DNA from: Acidimicrobiia bacterium | GTDB taxonomy: Bacteria > Actinomycetota > Acidimicrobiia > Acidimicrobiales > Aldehydirespiratoraceae | Length of the DNA: 42,744 bases | Assembly (NCBI GenBank): GCA_022820805.1 | Contig: JAJEEV010000019.1 | Location: 1 to 42,744 of the forward strand | Direction of reading: 5' to 3' | In this document: positions 1-6,638 of the stretch, one piece after another | How the letters are laid out: each line of letters opens with the position of its first letter | Position numbering within the stretch: position 1 is the first letter of the stretch | Made by a program: the position numbers and the translations under genes | Notes under the pieces: model-generated | What the model was told of the DNA's origin: nothing | The model's input: the letters and a program-made list of their open reading frames with translations, nothing else | Database searches by the model: none

Positions 1-62
1 CACGCGGCGAGCGAGGCGACGACGGCCAGGGCCATCACGATGCGGATAGCGGTCTTCAGCAT
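1..62 (-). CDS. Lipoprotein or secreted protein, N-terminus only (cut by window edge)
   Basis: Only the first 20 codons are inside the window. The start ATG is at 62-60 and a strong ribosome binding site (AGGAGG) lies about 6 bases upstream. The peptide begins MLKTAIRIVMALAVVASLAA and the next codon starts TG, so residue 21 is Cys or Trp. A Cys would complete a lipobox (L-A-A-C) after a charged N-region and a hydrophobic core, as in exported lipoproteins such as ABC-transporter substrate-binding proteins. The gene is downstream of the Rieske and SDR genes on the same strand, so a solute-binding role for the same catabolic cluster is possible, but that is inference. The rest of the gene is not visible. 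Confidence 0.6.
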   Translation of the reverse strand, partial: MLKTAIRIVMALAVVASLAA

Positions 63-238
63 TTGGTTTCCTCCTATTGGGACTGTCACGCGATAAGTCG
101 CCATGGCGAGCAAGAGCCCTCGGGCTGCCCCCTCATTGCCGGGCGACGGTCTCGCGTCGCAGTTTCTTGATTATTGATGCGGACGATATCTGACGGCTCC
201 GGTTGATTCCAGCGGACTCTACTTCGAATGTCGGCGTG

Positions 239-265
239 CCGATAGTCCCGGTTCGAACCGATCGG
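239..265. other. Nested inverted repeat upstream of the lipoprotein gene
   Basis: CGGTTCGAACCG (249-260) is a perfect 12-base palindrome, flanked by CCGAT (239-243) and ATCGG (261-265), which also pair. It lies in the 215-base gap between the end of the SDR gene and the start of the lipoprotein gene. It could be an operator or a weak hairpin at the 3' end of the SDR transcript. No other copy was seen in the window. Confidence 0.3.
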
Positions 266-277
266 CTCGCACGGCCT

Positions 278-1030
278 CTAGTGGAAGCCCGAGCCTCCGT
301 TGACCCAGATGTTCTGGCCGGTCACGAAGTCCGACAGCGGGCTCATCAGGTAGATGAGGGTGCCAACCATGTCCTCGGGTACCTGGGACCGCTTGAACGC
401 CCGCCGGGCCTGGATGGCCACGTCCACCTCGGGCTGGACGCTGGAGTACTCCTCGTCGTGGGGGATGTAGTCCGGCGTGATCGTGTTGACCGCGATCCCG
501 GAGCCGCCCAGCTCGCGGGCCATGGCCCGGGTCAGCCCCCAGATGGCCGACTTCGAGGACACGTAGTGGAGGAACCCGGGGGTGCCGTCGTTCACCGTCA
601 TGGAGGCGATGTTCACGATCTTGCCGCTGCCCTGGGCCCGCATGGTCGGCGCCACCGCCCGGGAGCACAGCCAGGACCCCTTCACGTTCACCGCGAAGCA
701 CAGATCCCACTCCTCCGGCGGGAGGTCCTCCATCGGGGCCCGGGTGGCGGCCATGTAGAAGGCCGCGTTGTTTACCAGGCCGTCGATGCGGCCGTATGCC
801 TCCACCGCGGCCGCGGCCATCGCCTCGGTCTGGGCGACGTCGGAGACGTCGGTGGGCACCGACATCGCCTCCGCGCCCGAGGACTCGAGCTCGGACACCA
901 CCCCGCTGCCGTCGGTGAGGTCCGCGACCACGACGGTCGCCCCCTCCGCGGCCAGTCCCCGGCAGTAGGCCAGGCCGATGCCCTTGGCCCCGCCGGTGAC
1001 GATGATCACCTTCCCGTCGAGTATTCCCAT
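278..1030 (-). CDS. SDR-family NAD(P)-dependent oxidoreductase
   Basis: A 250-aa classical short-chain dehydrogenase/reductase, the usual length for the family. The Rossmann glycine motif TGGAKGIG is at residues 12-19, the NNAA stabilising motif near residue 87, and the catalytic Ser143, Tyr156 and Lys160 are all present (NIASM, YVSSK). The family oxidises alcohols or reduces ketones with NAD(P)H; the substrate cannot be read from the sequence. It lies 66 bases downstream of the Rieske oxygenase gene on the same strand, so it is probably co-transcribed and could act on the hydroxylated product, for example as a diol or alcohol dehydrogenase. The start ATG at 1030 has an upstream GAGGACCTCG-like ribosome binding site. 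The family assignment is firm; the pathway role is inferred from position. Confidence 0.9.
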   Translation of the reverse strand: MGILDGKVIIVTGGAKGIGLAYCRGLAAEGATVVVADLTDGSGVVSELESSGAEAMSVPTDVSDVAQTEAMAAAAVEAYGRIDGLVNNAAFYMAATRAPMEDLPPEEWDLCFAVNVKGSWLCSRAVAPTMRAQGSGKIVNIASMTVNDGTPGFLHYVSSKSAIWGLTRAMARELGGSGIAVNTITPDYIPHDEEYSSVQPEVDVAIQARRAFKRSQVPEDMVGTLIYLMSPLSDFVTGQNIWVNGGSGFH

Positions 1031-1096
1031 CGAGGTCCTCCTAGTGTCCTGGGTCCCTATGTGTCCTTGGTCAACGGGGCTCGGATGCGCGCCCGC

Positions 1097-2149
1097 TCAG
1101 TTCGGCTCCAGTTCCGCGGCCAGCTCGAAGAGCCACTTGCGGTAGGCCAGGGTCACGTCGTCGGCCACCTTCACGTAGGTCTCGGCGTTGAGCCGGTCGG
1201 GAAGGTGCTCGGGCCACTGCGACTCGACGATGGGCTGATCCTGGTCGAGCACCATGTACTCGAACTCCAGCAGGAAGTCCATCTCGTCGGGGGTGTCGAC
1301 GAAGTCGGCGCCGATGTGCCAGAAGTTCCGGCAGGTCGCCGGGCCGGTGGGTGCGGTGACCATGTACAGGGCGTAGCGCTTGCCGTTGGGGAAGGTCCGC
1401 ACCATCGAGATCGATCCGGGCACGGTGAGCTGGTACCAGTTGCGCACTGTCATGATGTCGTCGTCGATTCTCAGCAGCTCCTTCATGCGGGGAACGTTGG
1501 GCTCCACGAAGATCTTGTCGAACCGCAGGGCTCCGTCCTCGCGCCACACGTCGTGGTGCTCGACCTCGGGCTTGTCCCTGGTGCCGAGGACGTTCTCGTG
1601 GACGAACGGGAAGTGGGCGAAGTCGACGAAGTTCTCGAGGCGCCGGGGCGAGCTGGTGGCCCAGTCGTAGTACGGGGGCGTCTGCCAGCGCATGATCGGG
1701 TCGTCCCATTCCGGGATGCCGGGCGGCTCGCCCCACGGCTCGTCGGTCAGGCTCACCCAGACCATGCCGGAGCTCTCCCGGCACAGGTAGCGGACCAGCC
1801 CCAGCTGGAGAACCCCGCTCAGTTCGGGCCGGGCCGGGACCGACACCAGCGTTCCCTCCATGTCGTAGGCCCAGCCGTGGTAGGGGCAGTTGATGCAGCC
1901 GTTCTCGACCCACCCCAATGATGGAGCGGCCCCCTTGTGGCGGCACACGTCCATGAAGGCCCTGGTGGTCCCCTCGTGGCGGACGACCAGGATGCGTTCG
2001 CCGAGGAGCTTGCCCGAGATCATCTGGCCCTCGGCCACATCCTTCGAGTAGGCGACGGGATGCCAGAAGTGCCTCATCGCCCGGTACCACCTGGAGTCCC
2101 GCTCGGGAACGAACGGATCGACGGTCTCTCGTGCCTCGACTGTGGTCAA
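1097..2149 (-). CDS. Rieske [2Fe-2S] aromatic ring-hydroxylating / O-demethylating oxygenase, terminal component
   Basis: A 350-aa single-component terminal oxygenase of the VanA/PobA-like type. The Rieske cluster ligands appear as CRH near residue 67 and CPYHGW near 86-91 (C-x-H ... C-x2-H). The mononuclear iron motif NFVDFAHFPFVHE at about 171-183 has the D-x2-H-x4-H spacing used to bind Fe(II) and O2. Family members hydroxylate or O/N-demethylate aromatic and quaternary ammonium substrates and need a reductase, which is not in this window. The start is a TTG at 2149, chosen because GGAGG lies about 5 bases upstream and the N-terminus (MTTVEARETV...) fits the family. It is divergent from the alpha/beta hydrolase and precedes the SDR gene. 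The substrate is unknown. Confidence 0.9.
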   Translation of the reverse strand: MTTVEARETVDPFVPERDSRWYRAMRHFWHPVAYSKDVAEGQMISGKLLGERILVVRHEGTTRAFMDVCRHKGAAPSLGWVENGCINCPYHGWAYDMEGTLVSVPARPELSGVLQLGLVRYLCRESSGMVWVSLTDEPWGEPPGIPEWDDPIMRWQTPPYYDWATSSPRRLENFVDFAHFPFVHENVLGTRDKPEVEHHDVWREDGALRFDKIFVEPNVPRMKELLRIDDDIMTVRNWYQLTVPGSISMVRTFPNGKRYALYMVTAPTGPATCRNFWHIGADFVDTPDEMDFLLEFEYMVLDQDQPIVESQWPEHLPDRLNAETYVKVADDVTLAYRKWLFELAAELEPN

Positions 2150-2260
2150 GGGTCCTCCCTCTCATCAACCCGGCCGATGCCGGCCGGCGCGATCGCTACT
2201 GTACTGTTCGCCTTCGGCCGCCCTGCCAGCGCGGCCCTCCCTCTGTCTAGGAGCGTCACC
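2150..2260. promoter_or_regulatory. Divergent promoter region between Rieske oxygenase and hydrolase genes
   Basis: This 111-base gap must carry promoters for the leftward Rieske gene and the rightward hydrolase gene. It holds both ribosome binding sites (GGAGG for the minus gene, AGGAG at 2249-2253 for the plus gene). TACTGTACTGT near 2197-2207 is the least GC-rich stretch and may contain -10 elements for one or both directions. I found no convincing -35 box. The region is a natural place for the adjacent XRE-cupin regulator to bind, which is inference. Confidence 0.45.
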
Positions 2261-3088
2261 ATGTCCACCACCCTTGCAACCGGCGATGTCGGGCACTTCT
2301 TCGTGCACGGTGCAGCCGGCAACCGGATCCACGGACTCGACTACGGGGGCGAGGGTCCCACGCTGGTCTGCCTGCACGGCGTGACCGGGAACGCCTGGAA
2401 CTGGCACGCGGTGGCGCTCGGCGTCCGGGCCCACCGCCGGGTGGTGGCCCTCGACTTCCGCGGCTACGGCGAGAGCCAGTGGTCGCCCAGCGGTGACTAC
2501 ACCACCGCCGACCATGTGGCCGACCTGGCCGGCGCGGTCGCTGCGGTCTCGGGCGGCTCGCCCGTGGACCTCGCGGGATCCTCGTGGGGGGCGCTGGTCG
2601 CCCTCCAGTACGCCGACGAGCATCCCGACGACATCGGACGGCTGGCCGTGGTCGATGTGGAGCCGTCCTTCCAGCAGGGTGAGACCGAGCTGTTCCCCCG
2701 CCCCCGGGACCACGCCGACCACGACGAGGTCCGCGCCGCGGTGGCCGCGGCCTACCCCAACGCCCCCTCGGACATGGTCGAGCTGGTGGCGGCCACGTGC
2801 TACGGCCCGGTGGACGGCGGCCGCCTGGCTCCCAAGCACGATCCGTTCTTCTTCGAGCGCTGGCCGTTCCGCTCCGACGACCACTGGCACCGGCTGCCCC
2901 GGATCGGGGCGCCCACACTTCACGTCCACGCCTCCGGCAGCTTCGTCCGGGCCGAGGTGATGGCCGAGATGGACGGGCTCACGCCGTCATCGAGCCTCGT
3001 CGAGATCGCCGAAAGCACCCATGTGGTGCCGGTGGACAACCCCACGGCCCTGGTTGACGCCCTCGTCCCGTTCCTGGCTGGCGGCTGA
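2261..3088 (+). CDS. Alpha/beta-fold hydrolase
   Basis: A 275-aa alpha/beta hydrolase. The oxyanion-hole motif LHGVTG is near residue 39, the nucleophile elbow AGSSWG supplies the Ser near residue 107, and the catalytic His is in ESTHVVPVDNP near the C-terminus. ATG at 2261 was chosen because AGGAG lies 7 bases upstream; the reading frame stays open further left, but only over the Rieske gene and the divergent promoter. It is divergent from the Rieske gene and 36 bases before the XRE-cupin regulator. Family members cleave esters, meta-cleavage products or epoxides. In a ring-oxidation cluster a C-C or ester hydrolase role is plausible but not shown. Confidence 0.88.
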   Translation: MSTTLATGDVGHFFVHGAAGNRIHGLDYGGEGPTLVCLHGVTGNAWNWHAVALGVRAHRRVVALDFRGYGESQWSPSGDYTTADHVADLAGAVAAVSGGSPVDLAGSSWGALVALQYADEHPDDIGRLAVVDVEPSFQQGETELFPRPRDHADHDEVRAAVAAAYPNAPSDMVELVAATCYGPVDGGRLAPKHDPFFFERWPFRSDDHWHRLPRIGAPTLHVHASGSFVRAEVMAEMDGLTPSSSLVEIAESTHVVPVDNPTALVDALVPFLAGG

Positions 3089-3124
3089 GCGCGACCTCGG
3101 GAGCTAGAGTCTCCGAGCAGAGCG

Positions 3125-3730
3125 ATGCGTACGCACCACCGAGCGGCAGAGGACGAGAGACCTTCCGACGGGGGATCTTCTGAACCGGGGTCCGTCGCTC
3201 CGGAGCTCGGGGCCACCCTGCGGCAGCGTCGCAAAGCGGCCGGGATGACCATGCAGGAGTTGGCCGACCGGTGCGGCCTGTCCCAGCCGTTCCTCTCGCA
3301 GATCGAGAACTCCCGGGCCATGCCGAGCCTCTTCGCGCTGCACCGGGTGGCGCAGGCCCTGGGAACGACGACGGTCGGGCTGCTCGACCCTGCCATCTCG
3401 GAGGTCACGCTGGTCCGGGCTAACGAGGGCGAGGCCTTCTTTCTCGCCGAGGGAGCCAGCACCCGCTTCCTGACGCCGGGTGATGGGCACCGCCTGGAGG
3501 TCAACGAGACGGTGTCGGGGCCGAACATCGTCTCGGACGTGATCGTGCACGAGGGACAGGAAGTCGTCCATGTGCTGGAGGGCTCGGTAGAGATCCGCCT
3601 GGAGGGCCGCGAGCCGATCCCGCTCACTCGCGGCGACACCGTCCTGTATCCGTCGACGACACCGCACCAGTGGGTCTCGGGCGACGACGGGACGCGTTTC
3701 CTGATCATCACCAGTCCCCCGTCCTTCTGA
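3125..3730 (+). CDS. XRE-type transcriptional regulator with C-terminal cupin domain
   Basis: 201 aa. Residues about 28-82 form an XRE helix-turn-helix (TLRQRRKAAGMTMQELADRC followed by SQPFLSQIENS and a LFALHRVAQAL helix). Residues about 120-198 form a small cupin barrel (IVHEGQEVVHVLEGSVEI ... GDTVLYPSTTPHQW). This architecture is that of PuuR-like regulators, where the cupin senses a small ligand. It follows the hydrolase gene by 36 bases and converges on the demethylase gene with only 11 bases between stop codons. It is the only transcription factor in the cluster and so the likely regulator of the surrounding oxygenase genes, which is inference. The ATG at 3125 has no strong ribosome binding site; starts a few codons downstream are possible. 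Confidence 0.88.
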   Translation: MRTHHRAAEDERPSDGGSSEPGSVAPELGATLRQRRKAAGMTMQELADRCGLSQPFLSQIENSRAMPSLFALHRVAQALGTTTVGLLDPAISEVTLVRANEGEAFFLAEGASTRFLTPGDGHRLEVNETVSGPNIVSDVIVHEGQEVVHVLEGSVEIRLEGREPIPLTRGDTVLYPSTTPHQWVSGDDGTRFLIITSPPSF

Positions 3731-3741
3731 CGCGGCGCCCC

Positions 3742-5013
3742 TCAGGCGATCTTTCGGCGCTTCATCTCGACGAACGGCAGGTCGACCACTCGGGCCGGGA
3801 CCTCTCCTTCGACCACCTCGCCGCGGCCGTCGTGGATCTGCCAGGTGAGGGCCACCTCGTCCCCTGCGGCCACCTCGGGCGACTCGAGATGTGCGAAGCC
3901 GATCATCGTCTCGAGCACGGGGCTCCAGCACATCGAGGTGGCGAACCCCGCGACGGCGCCGTCGCTGAGGATCTCGGAGTTGAAGTGGCGGTGCAGTCGC
4001 GGGCTCAGGAACGGGGGCGTCCCGGCGCTCTCGTAGAGGGCGGCGATTCCGGCCGGGTCGATGTCCACGCCTCGCATGACCTTGCCGGGGCGATCCCCGG
4101 CGGCCTCCGCCTCGAGCGCCCGACGGCCGACGAAGTCGGTGTCGCGCCGGAGGTTGACGAGGCGGCCGAAGTTGAGCTCGGCGGGAGTGTGGAAGTACCG
4201 GTCGCCGTCCAGGTACGCGAACTGCACCTGGGCGAAGGGCCCGGCCGGGCGGTAGTCGACGCCGATGATCAGCATTCCGGCCTCGACGCGGGTCGCCGCC
4301 TGGGCCGCGTTGCCGATGGGCACGGCCCCGTGGTCCCGCCCCCGCTCGACGAAGACCGAGTACATGTCTCTGGCCGCCTCCGGGCCGACCCACATCTCGA
4401 AGCCGATCTCCCCGGTGAAGCCGGTCCGCCACAGGCGCACCTCGTGGCCTTCGACGGTGATCATGCGGCCCCTCGAGAACGGCAGATCCTTGTGGGCGCT
4501 GCCGGTCACCGCCTCCATGACGTCGTGCGAGCGCGGGCCCTGGACGCACAGGACGCTGTAGTCGCGGTCGGTGTTCAACGTGTCGGTCAGCTCGATGTCG
4601 TAGCCGTCGGCGAACTCGCTGAACCACCCGACCATGGGGCCGCCCATGTGGATGAACTGGTCGGCTGCGGTGCGGAAGGTGATCCCCTCGTTCACCGCGT
4701 GGCCCTCGTCGTCGCAGTAGAAGGTGTAGATGCCGTGGTCGACGTCGACCCGTGAGGCGTCGCGGACCTGCACCCGGTCGACGAACGCCTCGGCGTCGGG
4801 ACCCTCGACGATCGTCTTGAACAGCGGTGTCTTGTCCTCGATGCCCGCGCCGGCTCGCAGCGCCATCATCTCGGAGACCTCGTTGACGTAGTGGTCGACG
4901 AGGTGGTATCCGCCCCAGGCGATCCACAGCCCGGTCTGGGAGTAGGGCGCAGCCCCGGGATTCAGGAAGGTCCCCGTGAACGCGCTCGGATCGTAGGTGT
5001 GCTCTTCAGCCAT
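3742..5013 (-). CDS. GcvT-family aminomethyltransferase / tetrahydrofolate-dependent demethylase
   Basis: A 423-aa GcvT-like folate-binding protein, longer than glycine-cleavage T protein (about 360 aa) and closer in length to LigM/DmdA-type demethylases. Visible family features are an N-terminal region with DKTPLFKTIVEGPDAEAFVD, the VLCVQGPRSHDVME segment, WRTGFTGEIGFEMWV near residue 197, and a C-terminal barrel. Known relatives move a methyl group from glycine derivatives, DMSP or methoxylated aromatics to tetrahydrofolate in the cytoplasm. No glycine-cleavage H or P protein gene is nearby, and the neighbours are oxygenases, so a dedicated O-, N- or S-demethylase fits better than glycine cleavage. 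The ATG at 5013 follows AGGAG by about 10 bases. The gene is 79 bases downstream of the P450 gene. The substrate is undetermined. Confidence 0.82.
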   Translation of the reverse strand: MAEEHTYDPSAFTGTFLNPGAAPYSQTGLWIAWGGYHLVDHYVNEVSEMMALRAGAGIEDKTPLFKTIVEGPDAEAFVDRVQVRDASRVDVDHGIYTFYCDDEGHAVNEGITFRTAADQFIHMGGPMVGWFSEFADGYDIELTDTLNTDRDYSVLCVQGPRSHDVMEAVTGSAHKDLPFSRGRMITVEGHEVRLWRTGFTGEIGFEMWVGPEAARDMYSVFVERGRDHGAVPIGNAAQAATRVEAGMLIIGVDYRPAGPFAQVQFAYLDGDRYFHTPAELNFGRLVNLRRDTDFVGRRALEAEAAGDRPGKVMRGVDIDPAGIAALYESAGTPPFLSPRLHRHFNSEILSDGAVAGFATSMCWSPVLETMIGFAHLESPEVAAGDEVALTWQIHDGRGEVVEGEVPARVVDLPFVEMKRRKIA

Positions 5014-5049
5014 GGTGCGCGGCTCCTAACGCCAGCTTCATAGATCACA

Positions 5050-5082
5050 TCAATAGTGGCCCGAGCGGGCGGGCCCTGTCAA
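5050..5082 (-). promoter_or_regulatory. Possible promoter for the GcvT-like demethylase gene
   Basis: On the minus strand a perfect TTGACA (5082-5077) is followed by TATTGA (5055-5050) with a 21-base spacer, longer than the usual 16-18. It lies in the 79-base gap between the P450 and the demethylase genes, so the demethylase may have its own promoter. The GGCCC/GGGCC inverted repeat in the spacer could bind a regulator. The evidence is weak. Confidence 0.3.
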
Positions 5083-5092
5083 TCGCTTTCCG

Positions 5093-6289
5093 TCAGCCGG
5101 CGCGCACCCGGTCGGCTCCGTCCTGGTCGAAGGTGAAGTGGGCCTCGGTGACCGCGTCGACGATGCCGGCTATGCGCCGGAACGGCCGGTCGGTGTCCAT
5201 GCGGAGGCCCGGAAGCCGGACAAGGGCCTCCTCCAGCAGGATCTTGGTCTCGAGTCGGGCGAGTTCGGCTCCGAGGCAGTAGTGGGTGCCGAATCCCAGG
5301 GCGATGTGGCGGTTCGGCCACCGCTCGGGATCGAAGGTGTCGGGATGCGACTGGGGCTGGCCGGCGTTGACGGCCCCGTCCCGGTTGGCCGACGAGAACC
5401 ACACCGCCAGCACGCTGCCCGCGGGGACCTCGAGGCCTTCGAAGCTGACATCCTTGCGAACGTAGAGGGGCTTCATGGGGAACGGCGTGCCGAAGCGCAG
5501 GATCTCCTCGACTGCCCGCCGTATGGCGGTGTCGTCGCCGACGCGGCTGCGGGCCCAGTCGAGGAGGTCGAACTCGGCCAGGTAGACGAATCCGTTGGCC
5601 AGGCTGGCGCCGGTGGTGTCGGTGCCGGCGGCGGTGAAACCGAACAGGTAGCCGAGGAGCTCACGGTCACCGATGACGCCTTCGGACCAGGCCTTGACCA
5701 GCACGTCGAGCAGCTCGTCCTTGGGCTCGTTGAGACGCCGGGCCACCATCAGCCAGAAGTAGGCCTGCAGCTCCCACTGCTGGGGCATGTCGTCCCACGG
5801 CGAGGTCAGGAATATGTCCAGCTGCTTGCGCATCCAGTCCTCGCGGTCCAGGTCCAGGCCGATCAACGCGCAGATCACCCGCATGGCCAGGCGCGACGAC
5901 ATCTCCACGGCCACGTCGACCTCGCCGGTGCCCTTGTCCACCACCTCGTTGATGGTGTCGATGGTGATCCGTCTGATCACGGGCTCCATCGTCCTCACCG
6001 CGTTGTTCCGGAACCACGGCTCCACCACGCCCCGCAGCACGTCGTGGCGGCCGGTGTCGCCGTCGAGGGTGAACGGCTCGACCATCCACATGAACTCCAT
6101 GGCGATGTGGATCGGGGCGCCCTCGGGCAGGTAGGGCTCCTGGTCCCGCGAGAAGGCCTCGTCGGAGTTGTTGAGCACCCGCAGCACGTCCGCGTGGCTC
6201 ATCACGTGGTACATGCCGGTCTCGTCCTGGAAGGGAGGGGTGGTGGGATCGCGGAACTTGTCGTCCCTCGGGAAGTCCGACGGCTTCAT
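5093..6289 (-). CDS. Cytochrome P450
   Basis: A 398-aa soluble bacterial P450 (CYP), the normal length. The I-helix oxygen-activation motif AAGTDTT is at about residues 217-223, the K-helix ExxR motif (EEILR) near 257-261, and the heme-binding loop FGTHYCLGAELARLE contains the axial ligand Cys338. It would hydroxylate or dealkylate a substrate using electrons from a ferredoxin and reductase, neither of which is encoded in this window. The ATG at 6289 has GGAGGGAGAG just upstream. It starts 22 bases after the end of the small gene that follows the SNF2 gene and is followed by the demethylase on the same strand. A P450 plus a folate-dependent demethylase suggests oxidation of a methyl-bearing substrate, as inference. 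Confidence 0.95.
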   Translation of the reverse strand: MKPSDFPRDDKFRDPTTPPFQDETGMYHVMSHADVLRVLNNSDEAFSRDQEPYLPEGAPIHIAMEFMWMVEPFTLDGDTGRHDVLRGVVEPWFRNNAVRTMEPVIRRITIDTINEVVDKGTGEVDVAVEMSSRLAMRVICALIGLDLDREDWMRKQLDIFLTSPWDDMPQQWELQAYFWLMVARRLNEPKDELLDVLVKAWSEGVIGDRELLGYLFGFTAAGTDTTGASLANGFVYLAEFDLLDWARSRVGDDTAIRRAVEEILRFGTPFPMKPLYVRKDVSFEGLEVPAGSVLAVWFSSANRDGAVNAGQPQSHPDTFDPERWPNRHIALGFGTHYCLGAELARLETKILLEEALVRLPGLRMDTDRPFRRIAGIVDAVTEAHFTFDQDGADRVRAG

Positions 6290-6311
6290 GGCCTCTCCCT
6301 CCGGTTCGGGC

Positions 6312-6638
6312 TCACGGTCCTGTGCGGCCCTTCGAGTCGGCGGTCTCAGATAGTAGGTCGCCGGCGGTGGCCAGCACCTCGGCCAGCTTGACGGTGTTGT
6401 CGTAGACGGCCCGCAGGTAGTACTCGCTGACCGCCTCGTGGCCCGAGAACGGGGGCCGCCCCAGCGAGCGGACCACCGCCGACGGATCGACGGAGACCGT
6501 CACGTCCTGCACCGGGGGCAGCTTGGCGGCCGAGCCCCAGAAGTCACCGGCGGTCTTGGCGGTGCCCGGTGCCGGTCCCTTGCCCCGGCCCCTCCGGGAG
6601 CGCCTGCGGGCGGCGTCGGCGCCGTTCGTCGCGGTCAT
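6312..6638 (-). CDS. Small protein of unknown function coupled to the SNF2 gene
   Basis: A 108-aa protein whose ATG (6638) overlaps the TGA of the SNF2 gene by four bases (ATGA), a sign of translational coupling. The N-terminus is basic and low in complexity (ARRRSRRGRGKG at about 10-21), which could contact nucleic acid. The rest (VQDVTVSVDPSAVVRSLGRP ... YDNTVKLAEVLATAGDLL) looks like a short helical region. I do not recognise a named family. The tight overlap suggests it works with the SNF2 ATPase, for example as a partner or loading factor; that is inference. The stop lies 22 bases before the P450 start. Confidence 0.7.
   Translation of the reverse strand: MTATNGADAARRRSRRGRGKGPAPGTAKTAGDFWGSAAKLPPVQDVTVSVDPSAVVRSLGRPPFSGHEAVSEYYLRAVYDNTVKLAEVLATAGDLLSETADSKGRTGP

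Noticed and set aside
249..260. tRNA T-arm (GGTTCGAACC)
   Set aside because: The flanking bases do not form a T stem with a seven-base loop, and no acceptor, D or anticodon arm is present.
203..1921. Long plus-strand open frame across the SDR and Rieske genes
   Set aside because: It is antisense to two genes with complete motifs. Its Gly/His/Val/Arg-rich translation is typical of non-coding frames in high-GC DNA.
5014..5092. Glycine or folate riboswitch before the GcvT-like gene
   Set aside because: The gap is only 79 bases, and no aptamer-like conserved core or paired elements of those classes are visible.
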